Position numbers and translations under genes: made by a program. Below the pieces are notes generated by a model, which saw only the letters and a list, made by a program, of their open reading frames with translations, searched no databases and was not told the DNA's origin. Below are positions 52,362-60,570 of a stretch of 64,000 nt of DNA, piece by piece. This DNA is from Xanthomonas sp. DAR 80977. Lineage in GTDB: Bacteria > Pseudomonadota > Gammaproteobacteria > Xanthomonadales > Xanthomonadaceae. Position 1 is the stretch's first letter, and each line of letters starts with the position of its first letter. The stretch spans positions 1,247,001 to 1,311,000 of the forward strand of contig NZ_CP162487.1 of NCBI RefSeq assembly GCF_041240605.1, read 5' to 3'.

Positions 52362-53570
52362 TCAGGCGTTCGGCGGGCTCGCCAGCGGCAGCGTCACCGA
52401 GAAGCGGCTGCCCTGGCCCGGGCGGCTGCGCACCTCGACGCTGCAGCCCAGCGTCTCGGCGGTGCGGCGCACGATCCACAGCCCCAGGCCCAGCCCTTCG
52501 CTGCGCGGATCGGCCTGGCGGAAGGCCTGGAACAGCGTGCGCAGGCTGTCGCCGTCCATGCCGATGCCGCTGTCGATGATCTCCACCACCACCCGGTCGC
52601 CCCGGCGCCGGCAGCCGATCAGCACCGAGCCGTGCTCGGTGTACTTGACCGCGTTGCCGAGCAGGTTGCCGATCAGCGTGGCCAGCAGCGTGGCGTGGCT
52701 GCGCACGCGCAGCGTGGTCGGCACGTGGCGCAGCCGCAGTCCCTTGGCCGCGGCCTGCGGCCGCCAGGTGTCCAGGATCGGGCCGAGCAGGTCGGCCAAG
52801 GCCACTTCGGCCAGTACCGGCAGGCTGTGCTCGCCGCCGGCGACCGCGCTGGCGGCCAGATCGTCCAGGCCGGCGGAGACCTGGTTCAGCGCCTTGCGCG
52901 CGTCGTCCAGCGGCAGGCCGCTGGACGGGTCGAGCTGGCGCTGGACCTTGGCCAGGGCGTAGGCGGCGGTGCGCAGCGGGGTCTTCAGGTCGTGGCCGGC
53001 GATGGCCAGCAGGCGGCTGCGGTAATGGTTGGATTCCTGCGCCAGGGCCAGCGCCTTGCGCAGTTCCAGCTGCGCCATCGCCTGCCGCGCCAGCGCGCGC
53101 AGCGCTTCGATCTGTTCGTAGGTCAGCTGCCGCGCGCGTCGGTCGAGCACGCACACGGTGCCCAGCGGCAGGCCGTCGGAGGTCTTGAGCAAGGCGCCGG
53201 CATAGAAATGCAGGCGTTCTGCGCCGGTGACCAGGGGATTGGAGGCGAAGCGCGGGTCCTCGCGCGTATCCGGCACCAGCAGCAGGTCGTCCTCGAGCAG
53301 CGCGTGCGCGCACAGCGAGGTCGCCAGCGGGGTTTCCCTGGTGCCCAGGCCGATCTCGCTCTTGAACCACTGCCGCTCGCTGTCGATCAGGTTGACCACC
53401 GCGATCGGGGTCTGGCAGATCATCGCCGCCAGGCGGGTGATGTCGTCGAACGCCGGCTCGCGCGGCGTGTCCAGGACCGCGTAGCTGTGCAGCGCATCCA
53501 GGCGCAGCGCCTCGTTGCGGGGCTTGGCGGCGCAATAAACGGGGCTGGCGGCGGTTTCGACAGGAAGCAT
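52362..53570 (-). CDS. Soluble GAF-domain sensor histidine kinase
   Basis: A 402-residue cytosolic kinase without membrane helices. The N-terminal GAF domain (about 20-170) contains ALHSYAVLDTPREPAFDDIT, LIDSERQWFKSEIGLGTRET and HFYAGALLKTSDGLPLGTVC, typical of the GAF-HK group. The HisKA phospho-acceptor is His193 (LLAIAGHDLKTPLR). The ATPase domain has the N box LIGNLLGNAVKYTEHG, IIDSGIGMDGDSL and SEGLGLGLWIVRR. No response regulator lies next to it, so it is an orphan. Start at ATG 53570. Confidence 0.92.
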   Translation of the reverse strand: MLPVETAASPVYCAAKPRNEALRLDALHSYAVLDTPREPAFDDITRLAAMICQTPIAVVNLIDSERQWFKSEIGLGTRETPLATSLCAHALLEDDLLLVPDTREDPRFASNPLVTGAERLHFYAGALLKTSDGLPLGTVCVLDRRARQLTYEQIEALRALARQAMAQLELRKALALAQESNHYRSRLLAIAGHDLKTPLRTAAYALAKVQRQLDPSSGLPLDDARKALNQVSAGLDDLAASAVAGGEHSLPVLAEVALADLLGPILDTWRPQAAAKGLRLRHVPTTLRVRSHATLLATLIGNLLGNAVKYTEHGSVLIGCRRRGDRVVVEIIDSGIGMDGDSLRTLFQAFRQADPRSEGLGLGLWIVRRTAETLGCSVEVRSRPGQGSRFSVTLPLASPPNA

Positions 53571-53637
53571 GCGGCACGGCCCAATTAATCAGCGCCACAG
53601 TCTAGGGTACGGATCACAGTTTTTGACGACGCCGCGT

Positions 53638-54390
53638 TCACGCCGGCGCAACGGTCGCGGCCGGCGCGGCGCCGGACGCCGCGGCCAGCGTCCCGGTCCC
53701 GGGCAGCCGCTCGCTGTAGCGATCCACCAGGTACGGCGCCAGCTCGCGGGTGAGCAGGGTGAACTTGACCAGTTCCTCCATCACGTCCACCACCCGTTCG
53801 TAGTAGGCCGACGCGCGCATCCGCCCGGGCGTGTCGAATTCCTGCCAGGCCTTGGCCACCGACGACTGGTTGGGGATGGTCAGCATGCGCATCCAGCGGC
53901 CGAGCACGCGCATCTGGTTGAGCGCGTTGAACGACTGCGAGCCGCCGGACACCTGCATCAGCGCCAGGGTCTTGCCCTGGGTGGGGCGCAGCGCGCCCTG
54001 GCTGAGCGGGATCCAGTCGATCTGCGCCTTGAGCACCGCGCTCATCGCGCCATGCCGTTCGGGCGAAGACCAGACCATGCCTTCGCTCCACAGGGCCAGG
54101 TCGCGCAGTTCCTGCACCTTCGCGTCGCTGTCGGGCGCGGCGTCGGGCAGCGGCAGGCCGGCGGGATCGAACAGGCGCGTTTCCGCGCCCATCGCCTGCA
54201 GCAGCCGCGCCGCTTCCAGCGCCAGCAGCTTGCTGTAGGAGCGTTCGCGCAGGGAGCCGTACAGCAGCAGGATGCGCGGCGGATGCGCGGCGCGGACGGC
54301 GGTCAGGGCCAGCGGATCCGGGCGCACGAACGCGGCCGGGTCCAGGTTCGGCAGGTCGGACAGGTCAACCGACACGGCGGCCGTCCGCAT
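53638..54390 (-). CDS. arsH: Arsenical resistance flavoprotein ArsH
   Basis: A 250-residue NADPH-FMN reductase. ArsH oxidises trivalent organoarsenicals to less toxic pentavalent forms and has broader quinone/azo reductase activity. The FMN phosphate loop is [20 protein letters not shown], and the family-specific region [20 protein letters not shown] plus [17 protein letters not shown] is intact, as is [20 protein letters not shown]. Its 5' end overlaps arsC by 26 bases, so it is the third gene of arsR-arsC-arsH. Confidence 0.96.
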   Translation of the reverse strand: MRTAAVSVDLSDLPNLDPAAFVRPDPLALTAVRAAHPPRILLLYGSLRERSYSKLLALEAARLLQAMGAETRLFDPAGLPLPDAAPDSDAKVQELRDLALWSEGMVWSSPERHGAMSAVLKAQIDWIPLSQGALRPTQGKTLALMQVSGGSQSFNALNQMRVLGRWMRMLTIPNQSSVAKAWQEFDTPGRMRASAYYERVVDVMEELVKFTLLTRELAPYLVDRYSERLPGTGTLAAASGAAPAATVAPA

Positions 54391-54790
54391 CGATCAGCGG
54401 TTCGCCGTCTTCCTTGGCGAAGGCGCCGCGCTGCGGCGAGGGCAGGATCTCCAGCACCGTCTCCGATGGCCGGCACAGGCGCGTGCCCAGCGCGGTGACC
54501 ACGATCGGCCGGTTGATCAGGATCGGGTGCTGCAGCATCGCGTCGAGCAGTGCGTCGTCGCCCAGCGCCGGGTCGTCCAGGCCCAGTTCGGCGTAGGGCG
54601 TGCCCTTCTGCCGGATCGCCTCGCGCAGCGGGATGCCCAGCGCCGCGATCAGCGCCTGCAGGGTGGCGCGGTCCGGCGGGGTCTTCAGGTATTCGACCAC
54701 GGTCGGTTCCGCGCCGCTGTTGCGGATCAGTCCCAGGACATTGCGCGAGGTGCCGCAGGCGGGGTTGTGGTAGATCGTGATGGGGCTCAT
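54365..54790 (-). CDS. arsC: Arsenate reductase, glutaredoxin-linked type
   Basis: A 141-residue reductase converting arsenate to arsenite with glutathione and glutaredoxin. The catalytic Cys12 lies in [20 protein letters not shown]. Arginines that bind arsenate are seen in [20 protein letters not shown]. Its length is normal for the R773-type family. It starts 32 bases after the arsR stop and overlaps arsH. Reduced arsenite needs export, but no arsB or acr3 is present in this cluster. Confidence 0.95.
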   Translation of the reverse strand: MSPITIYHNPACGTSRNVLGLIRNSGAEPTVVEYLKTPPDRATLQALIAALGIPLREAIRQKGTPYAELGLDDPALGDDALLDAMLQHPILINRPIVVTALGTRLCRPSETVLEILPSPQRGAFAKEDGEPLIDADGRRVG

Positions 54791-54822
54791 CGGAGGACTC
54801 GGTGCGCTAGGGAAGGCGAGGC

Positions 54823-55170
54823 TTACGGGCGTTTCGCGGGTTTTCGCGCGGCGGCGGGCGCCACCGCGGCGGGGAGGGCGCAACTGCCGCCGCCGCAGCA
54901 GTTCTCGGTCAGGAACCCGATCAGCGCTTCCATGCGTGCGTAGTCGGCGCGCAGCCGGATCACCCGGCCCTGGCGTTCGTCGGCGATCAGGCCGGCGCCG
55001 CGCAGCGCGTGCAGGTGCGCGGTCAGCGTGGCCGGCGCCAAGCCCAGCGCGGCGCGCAGTTCGCCCACCGCCATCCCGTCCGGCCCGGCCTGGACCAGGG
55101 CGCGGTAGGCGGCCAGGCGGTGCGTGTGCGCCAGCGCGCGCAAGGCGGCGACAGTGTGGTCGGCGTGCAT
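54823..55170 (-). CDS. arsR: ArsR-family arsenite-sensing repressor
   Basis: A 115-residue winged-helix repressor. The DNA-reading helix is LGLAPATLTAHLHALRGAGL. The usual ELCVCDL metal site in helix alpha-3 is absent (it reads VGELRAALG). Three cysteines at the C-terminus, Cys91, Cys92 and Cys97 (TENCCGGGSC), are instead the likely As(III) site, as in the Acidithiobacillus type. It is followed by a basic, Ala/Pro-rich tail. The ATG at 55170 starts the conserved domain; an imperfect palindrome lies directly upstream. Confidence 0.93.
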   Translation of the reverse strand: MHADHTVAALRALAHTHRLAAYRALVQAGPDGMAVGELRAALGLAPATLTAHLHALRGAGLIADERQGRVIRLRADYARMEALIGFLTENCCGGGSCALPAAVAPAAARKPAKRP

Positions 55171-55173
55171 CGT

Positions 55174-55197
55174 TTCGATAATTCCAGAAATTACGAA
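55174..55197 (-). promoter_or_regulatory. Candidate ArsR operator
   Basis: A 24-base AT-rich element with TTCG and CGAA at its ends and ATAATT/AAATTA towards the centre, an imperfect inverted repeat, abutting the arsR start. It stands out sharply from the GC-rich surroundings and is where autorepression would act. Confidence 0.5.
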
Positions 55198-55500
55198 ATG
55201 AGGCAAGCCGCTGCGGCCGACATGGGCAGCGCAGTGTCCCGTCGGATGCGACGCGGCCAGGCGTGCCCGGGCCGGCGATGCGCGCCGAACACCGCGTGGC
55301 GTGCGGCCGACAGGGCTGCGTTGCCGAAGGTGCCGTGCGATTCGCTCGCCGCGTCGCCTGCCGTCGCAGTTGCGGGGGCGAGCCGGCGGATGGCGATCGC
55401 GGTCGGCCTTGGCGGCCCGCGATCGGCGGCCGTTGCGCGCGACCGGGATGCGCGCTTATGTCGCGTTGGCGCGGCGCGGGGCCTCGACTAGACTGCGGCG
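55198..55500. other. Intergenic region between arsR and DUF2946 genes
   Basis: Three hundred bases of GC-rich sequence with no plausible gene, repeat or hairpin. CTAGACT near 55488-55494 is a possible -10-like element for the downstream gene, but no -35 is convincing. Confidence 0.4.
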
Positions 55501-55911
55501 GTGATCCGTCGCCGCCGCCCGATGTCGCTCTGGGGAACGCTCGCCATGCTGGCGATCGTGCTGATGCTGGCTGCGCCGTTGCTGAGCCGCTGGCGGCAGG
55601 CGCGCTCCGGCGACTGGGCCGCTGCCGCCGCCGGCGCGCTGTGCACCAGCCGCGGCCTGCAATCGATCCTTGCGTTGCCGGCCGTGTCGTCGCCTGCCCA
55701 CGCCGGCGCCCACGACGATGGCGGCATGCCGCACGAGCAGGCATGCGACTACTGCCTGCTGGCCGCGCGCCTGCTGCCGTTGCTGGCGCTGGTGTTGCTG
55801 GTGTTGCCCTGGTTGCGCCAGCGCGCGCCGCTGGCCGCGCCGCGCCTGCCGGCGGTGGGCGCGGACCTGTGGCGTGCGCATCCTGCACGCGGGCCGCCCG
55901 CGTTCTCCTGA
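55501..55911 (+). CDS. DUF2946 membrane protein
   Basis: A 136-residue protein. A basic N-terminus (MIRRRRPMSLWG) leads into a membrane helix (TLAMLAIVLMLAAPLL), then a periplasmic stretch with HDDGGMPHEQACDYCLLAAR, and a second helix (LLPLLALVLLVLPWL). The CxxC next to His and Met residues suggests metal binding. DUF2946 genes are often found next to TonB receptors for copper or other metals, as here. GTG 55501 is preferred because the basic residues ahead of the helix are typical; ATG 55522 is the alternative. Confidence 0.8.
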   Translation: MIRRRRPMSLWGTLAMLAIVLMLAAPLLSRWRQARSGDWAAAAAGALCTSRGLQSILALPAVSSPAHAGAHDDGGMPHEQACDYCLLAARLLPLLALVLLVLPWLRQRAPLAAPRLPAVGADLWRAHPARGPPAFS

Positions 55912-55931
55912 AACACGATTGAGCGGTCCCT

Positions 55932-55956
55932 CGTGCCGCGGCGTCGCCGCGGCACG
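55932..55956 (+). terminator. GC hairpin between DUF2946 and receptor genes
   Basis: CGTGCCGCGGC (55932-55942) and GCCGCGGCACG (55946-55956) form a perfect 11-bp stem with a 3-base loop, 24 bases before the TonB-receptor start. There is no T tract. It may attenuate readthrough or set mRNA stability. Confidence 0.45.
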
Positions 55957-55979
55957 TCTTCGTGCTGATGGAGCCATCG

Positions 55980-58040
55980 ATGATCCGTTTCCTTTCCGTG
56001 CCGCGCATGGCGGCGTACGGCTGCGTCTGTCTCGCGGCCAGCGTGACCGCGCCGGCGCATGCCGCCGACAGCGGCGTGCAACCTCCCGCCGGCGATTCCG
56101 CCCTGACCCTGGGCAAGGTCCAGGTCAACGCCGACCCCCTGGCGGCGCCGGCCGCGCGCAGCGTGCTGAGTTCCGTGGACATCCTCGGCGGCGACCTGCT
56201 GCAGGACCAGCACGTGGACTACAGCTGGGAGCTGCTGATGCGCGCGCCGGGCGTGCAGGTGACCCAGTTCAAGATGGGCACCGACGCCGGCCGCTTCTCG
56301 TTCCGCGGCTTCAACGGCGAAGGCCGGGTCAACGCGGTCAAGCTGCTGATCGACGGCATTCCCAGCAACGACAACGCCGGCGGCATGCCGTACCTGGATG
56401 CGGTGTTTCCGCTGGACATCGCCGCGATCGAGATCGTGCGCGGCACCAACGATCCGCGCTACGGGCTGGACGCCATCGCCGGCAGCGTCGATGTGCTGAC
56501 CCGCAGCGGCGGCAACGACGGCCGCGCCAGCATCACCGCCGGCAGTTTCGGCACCCGCGAGATACAGGCCAGCCAGGGCATCGAACGCGGCGGCTGGAGC
56601 CAGAACTATTTCGCCGCCTGGCGCGACAGCGACGGCTATCGCGACCATGCCGACGCGCGCAAGCGCGCCTTCGCCGGCAAGTGGTTCTACACCGCGCCGG
56701 ATGCGCGCTGGCGCGCCGGGCTGAGTGCGCGCTACTACCGCAACGCGGCGCTGGAAGCGGGCTATCTGGATTACGCCAGTGCGCAACGCGCGCCGCGCAG
56801 TTCGCCGGACTATGCGCGCGACGATCGCAGCGAGCGCCAGACCGGGCAGGTGAGCCTGCATCTGGACGCGCAACTGGCCGATGCCGTGCAGGGCAGCGCC
56901 AAGCTGTACTGGAATCGCTACCAGAACCAGCGCTGGGTGCGCTTCACCGCCGCCGGCGCGCAGCAGGAGCGCGATACCGACGAGACCCAGCGCGGTTTCC
57001 TGGCCAAGGCCAGCTGGCGTCCGGAGGTGGACTGGGCGGCGTCGTTCGCACTGGAAGGCGGCATCGACGGGCAATGGCAGGACAACACCTCGCAACGCTA
57101 TCGCACCGTGGCGCGGGTCCGCACCGCGCCGTTGCGCGACTGGGATTTCGACCTGGACACGCGCGGCGCCTACGTGCAGGCGGTGATCCGCCCGGTCGAG
57201 CGCCTGCAGCTGGTGCCGGCGTACCGCGTGGACTGGGTCGACGGCAGCTTCCGCGACCGGCTCGGCGGCGCGCGCTACCCGGCCTACGCCTACGGCGCGA
57301 TCCGGCAGCCCAAGCTCAGCGCGGTGTTCGCGCTGACCGCGCAGGCCAGCGCCTACGCCAACATCGGCCGCACCTTCCAGATCGGCAGCGGCAACGGCGC
57401 CTACCGCAGCCAGCCCGGCAACCTGGCGCCGTCGTACAACGACGGCTGGGAAGCCGGGTTGAAGTTCGCCGACGCCAAGCGGCTGGATGCGCGCATCGCC
57501 TACTGGGAGCAGCGCGCGTCCGACGAAGTGGCGACCATCCTCGGCGTCAACGGCACTGTCGGCAGCGGCGAGGTCGGCAACGTCGGCAAGACCTTGCGCC
57601 GCGGCTGGGATGCGCAGTTGAACCTGCGCCCGGACGAGGGCTGGACGCTGTGGCTGGCGTATTCGCGGCAGCGCGCGGTCATCGTCACTCCCGACCCGAG
57701 CGCGCCGGCCACGCGCGGCAAGGAGATCGAGAACGTGCCGCACTACCTGGCCAGCGCCGGCATCGACTGGCAGGCCACGCCGCGGCTGAAGCTGTCGGCC
57801 TGGGGCAATGCGCAGGGCGACTACTACGTGGAGCGCAGCAACACGCTGGGCCGCTATGGCGGCTATGCGCTGGCCAACGTCGGCGCGACCTGGGCATGGC
57901 GCGCGCAGCGCGAGCTGTCGCTGCAGCTGAAGAACCTGAGCGACCGCCACTACGTCTACGCCTGGTACGACAGCGGTTCGTCCGGCTACTCGCCGGGCGA
58001 CGGCCGCGCGCTGTACGCCAGCCTCAGCTGGGGCTGGTGA
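55980..58040 (+). CDS. TonB-dependent outer-membrane receptor
   Basis: A 686-residue receptor with a signal peptide (to about AHAA), an N-terminal plug (SSVDILGGDLLQDQHVDYSW, then FSFRGFNGEGRVNAVKLLID) and a 22-strand barrel ending in aromatic tryptophan (YASLSWGW). The plug segment GRVNAVKLLIDGIPSNDNAG is of the siderophore/metal receptor type. GGAG six bases upstream sets the start at 55980 and not at ATG 55968. It is followed by a PepSY protein whose ATG overlaps its stop. The ligand is unknown; iron-siderophore and copper are both plausible. Confidence 0.92.
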   Translation: MIRFLSVPRMAAYGCVCLAASVTAPAHAADSGVQPPAGDSALTLGKVQVNADPLAAPAARSVLSSVDILGGDLLQDQHVDYSWELLMRAPGVQVTQFKMGTDAGRFSFRGFNGEGRVNAVKLLIDGIPSNDNAGGMPYLDAVFPLDIAAIEIVRGTNDPRYGLDAIAGSVDVLTRSGGNDGRASITAGSFGTREIQASQGIERGGWSQNYFAAWRDSDGYRDHADARKRAFAGKWFYTAPDARWRAGLSARYYRNAALEAGYLDYASAQRAPRSSPDYARDDRSERQTGQVSLHLDAQLADAVQGSAKLYWNRYQNQRWVRFTAAGAQQERDTDETQRGFLAKASWRPEVDWAASFALEGGIDGQWQDNTSQRYRTVARVRTAPLRDWDFDLDTRGAYVQAVIRPVERLQLVPAYRVDWVDGSFRDRLGGARYPAYAYGAIRQPKLSAVFALTAQASAYANIGRTFQIGSGNGAYRSQPGNLAPSYNDGWEAGLKFADAKRLDARIAYWEQRASDEVATILGVNGTVGSGEVGNVGKTLRRGWDAQLNLRPDEGWTLWLAYSRQRAVIVTPDPSAPATRGKEIENVPHYLASAGIDWQATPRLKLSAWGNAQGDYYVERSNTLGRYGGYALANVGATWAWRAQRELSLQLKNLSDRHYVYAWYDSGSSGYSPGDGRALYASLSWGW

Positions 58041-59512
58041 TGGCCGCGCCGAGTGCGGCCGCCGCGGCGCCGGCGCGGTTCTACCGCGCGGTGTGGCGCT
58101 GGCATTTCTACGCCGGCCTGCTGGTGCTGCCGCTGCTGGCCTGGCTGGCGTTGACCGGCGCCGCCTTCGTCTACCAGCAGCCGATCGATGGCTACTTCCA
58201 CCGCGCGCTGAAGACGGTCGCGGTACCGGCGCAGGCGCAGCCGGCTGCGCCGCAACGGCTGGTCGCCGCGGCGCTGGCGGCGCAGCCGGGGCAGGCGCTG
58301 CGCTATGCCACGCCGGCGCGACCCGACGCATCCGCGGAAGTGACCGTGGGCACGGCCGATGGCCGCCGCGTGGTGGTGTACGTGGATCCGTACCGGGCGC
58401 GGGTGCTGGGCCGCTTGCCCGAGCACGGCACGGTGGCGTGGACGATCCGCCGCCTGCACAGCCTGGCCCTGGTCGGGCCGTGGGCCAGCGCGCTGATCGA
58501 AGTGGCCGCCGGCTGGGCGATCCTGCTGGTGCTGACCGGGGTCTACCTGTGGTGGCCGCGCGGCCGCGGCGGCGGCGTCAGTCGCGTGCGCGGGCGGCCG
58601 CCGCAGCGCGTGTTCTGGCGCGACCTGCATGCGCTGACCGGCAGCGTGGTCGGCGCGATGCTGCTGTTCCTGGCGCTGACCGGGATGCCGTGGTCGTGGT
58701 TCTGGGGCGAGCAGGTCAACCGCCTGATCAACGGCCATCACTACGGCTATCCGGCCGGCCTGCGCGTGGACCTGCCGATGTCCACGCAGCGCTTGCGCGA
58801 CGAGGACGTGCCGGCCTGGTCGCTGCGCCAGGCGCGCTTGCCGCAGTCGCAGCTGCCGCAGGCTGTGTCGATGCCGATGCCGATGCCGATGCCGATGCCG
58901 ATGGCTACAGTCGCGCCTGTTGCGGCAGGCGCGGCGGACAGTGGCGACGACGTGCACGCCGCGCATGGCGGCATGGCGATGGAGGCGCTGCCGCCTGCGG
59001 CACCCGGCGCGATCGGCCTGGACGCGGCGGTGGCGCGGTTCCAGGCGCGCGGCATCGCCGCCGGCTACAGCGTGGCGCTGCCGCGCGGGGTGCGCGGCGT
59101 GTACACCGCGTCGGTGTATCCGCCGGACCTGGCGCAGCAGCGGGTGATCCATCTCGACCAGTACAGCGGCAAGGTGCTGCTGGACATGCGCTACGCCGAC
59201 TACGGACCCATGGCGAAGGCATTGGAATGGGGCATCAACGTGCACCTGGGACAGCAGTACGGCATGTTCAACCAGCTGCTGTTGATCGCCTCGTGCCTGG
59301 GGATCCTGCTGCTGTGCGTCAGCGCCGCGCTGATGTGGTGGAAGCGCCGGCCGGCCGGCGGGTTGGGCGTGCCGCCGTTGCCGGCGGAGCGGCGTACCTT
59401 GCGCGGTGTGCTGGCGCTGTTGGCGGTCGGCGGCATGCTGTTCCCGCTGGTCGGGGTGTCGCTGCTGCTGATGCTGGCGCTGGATTGGTGGTGGGTGCTG
59501 CGGCGCGAGTGA
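58040..59512 (+). CDS. PepSY-domain inner-membrane protein
   Basis: A 490-residue protein with about five membrane helices and two PepSY regions. The first helix is FYAGLLVLPLLAWLALTGAA, others are ALIEVAAGWAILLVLTGVYL and VVGAMLLFLALTGMPWSW, and the last ones lie near the C-terminus. The family couples to TonB siderophore receptors, where some members reduce ferric siderophores in the periplasm. A periplasmic loop holds a Met-Pro run (MPMPMPMPMPM) and HAAHGGMAME, likely metal-binding. It overlaps the receptor stop by one base. Confidence 0.88.
   Translation: MAAPSAAAAAPARFYRAVWRWHFYAGLLVLPLLAWLALTGAAFVYQQPIDGYFHRALKTVAVPAQAQPAAPQRLVAAALAAQPGQALRYATPARPDASAEVTVGTADGRRVVVYVDPYRARVLGRLPEHGTVAWTIRRLHSLALVGPWASALIEVAAGWAILLVLTGVYLWWPRGRGGGVSRVRGRPPQRVFWRDLHALTGSVVGAMLLFLALTGMPWSWFWGEQVNRLINGHHYGYPAGLRVDLPMSTQRLRDEDVPAWSLRQARLPQSQLPQAVSMPMPMPMPMPMATVAPVAAGAADSGDDVHAAHGGMAMEALPPAAPGAIGLDAAVARFQARGIAAGYSVALPRGVRGVYTASVYPPDLAQQRVIHLDQYSGKVLLDMRYADYGPMAKALEWGINVHLGQQYGMFNQLLLIASCLGILLLCVSAALMWWKRRPAGGLGVPPLPAERRTLRGVLALLAVGGMLFPLVGVSLLLMLALDWWWVLRRE
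58871..58906 (+). repeat. Hexanucleotide microsatellite in the PepSY gene
   Basis: ATGCCG is repeated five times (58871-58900) with a partial sixth. It encodes alternating Met-Pro. Slippage would change the number of Met-Pro pairs without shifting the frame. Confidence 0.93.
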
Positions 59513-59549
59513 AGTGGCGCGGCTGGCAGGCGTCGTTGAGCTTGCCGAA

Positions 59550-59812
59550 TGCACTGCAGGAGGGGCTTCAACCCCGACAGTTATCCGATGCCGGAAGGTT
59601 CATCGCTTCGCTCGTCGCGACTGAAGTCGCTCCCACAGGGACTTGCGGCTCACTTGCTGGGTGCACTGTGGGAGGGACTTCAGTCCCGACGGTGTCCGAA
59701 GTCGGAAGGTTTACTACTTCGCTCGTCGCGGTTGAAACCGCTCCTACAGGAGGCGGTGCGAGGTACCTGCTGGGTGCACTGTAGGAGGGGCTTCAGCCCC
59801 GACGGTATCCGG
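59550..59812 (+). repeat. REP array, three units of 112-113 bases
   Basis: TGCACTG starts units at 59550, 59662 and 59775. Each begins with a palindrome of the form GGGGCTTCAACCCC, GGACTTCAGTCC or GGGGCTTCAGCCCC, and the first two also contain an opposed one (GCGACTGAAGTCGC, GCGGTTGAAACCGC). The array fills the convergent gap 59513-59829 between the PepSY gene and cysH; I see no gene there. Confidence 0.88.
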
Positions 59813-59829
59813 CGGTGGAGCGTCCTGCC

Positions 59830-60570
59830 TCAGACGTCGTCGTGGATCCCGCACTCGCGCTTGAGGCCGAAGAAGCGGGTGTCTTCCTCGCGCATGCCCG
59901 GTTCCCAGCGGCGGGTGGTGTGGAAGTCGCCGATCGAGACGTAGCCTTCTTCCCACAGCGGGTGGTAGGGCAGGCCGTGCTGCTGCATGTACTGCCACAG
60001 GTCGCGGTCGCTCCAGTCGGCGATCGGGTTGATCTTGTAGCGCTCGCCGCGCTTCTGCACGAACGGGGTCTGCGCGCGGCTGTCGGACTGGCTGCGGCGC
60101 AGGCCGGTGAACCAGGTGCCGACCTTCAGTTCGTCCAGCGCGCGGCGCATCGGCTCGACCTTGCGCAGGTTGTTGTACTGCTCGATGCCGACCATGCCCT
60201 GTTCCCACAGGCGGCCATGGCGCGCTTCCATCCAGGCGCGGCTGACCAGCGGCCGGTACACCTTGAGGTTGAGCTTGAGCTTGTCGGTGAGCGCGTCGGC
60301 GAAGCGGTAGGTCTCGGCGAACAGGTAGCCGGTGTCGATCAGGATCACCGGGATGTCCGGCAGCTGCTGGGTCAGCAGGTGCAGCGTCGCCGCCGATTGC
60401 GCGCCGAAGCTCGACGACAGCGCGGCCTCGGCCGGTCCGTGTTCGAGCGCCCAGGCCACGCGCTGCGGCGCGGTCATCGGCGCCAGCAACGCGTTGACCG
60501 CGTCGAGGTCCAGCGCGGCGACCGGCGCGTTGGCGGAGTCGTGGTTGGCGGAGGCGGGCAGGGCGCTCAT
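59830..60570 (-). CDS. cysH: Phosphoadenylyl-sulfate reductase
   Basis: A 246-residue enzyme reducing PAPS to sulfite with thioredoxin. The P-loop-like start is [20 protein letters not shown], the substrate region is [19 protein letters not shown] and [14 protein letters not shown], and the catalytic Cys240 is in the C-terminal RECGIHDDV. There are no CC...CxxC cluster cysteines, so it is the PAPS and not the APS type. It overlaps cysI by four bases (ATGA) as the last gene of cysJ-cysI-cysH. Confidence 0.95.
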   Translation of the reverse strand: MSALPASANHDSANAPVAALDLDAVNALLAPMTAPQRVAWALEHGPAEAALSSSFGAQSAATLHLLTQQLPDIPVILIDTGYLFAETYRFADALTDKLKLNLKVYRPLVSRAWMEARHGRLWEQGMVGIEQYNNLRKVEPMRRALDELKVGTWFTGLRRSQSDSRAQTPFVQKRGERYKINPIADWSDRDLWQYMQQHGLPYHPLWEEGYVSIGDFHTTRRWEPGMREEDTRFFGLKRECGIHDDV

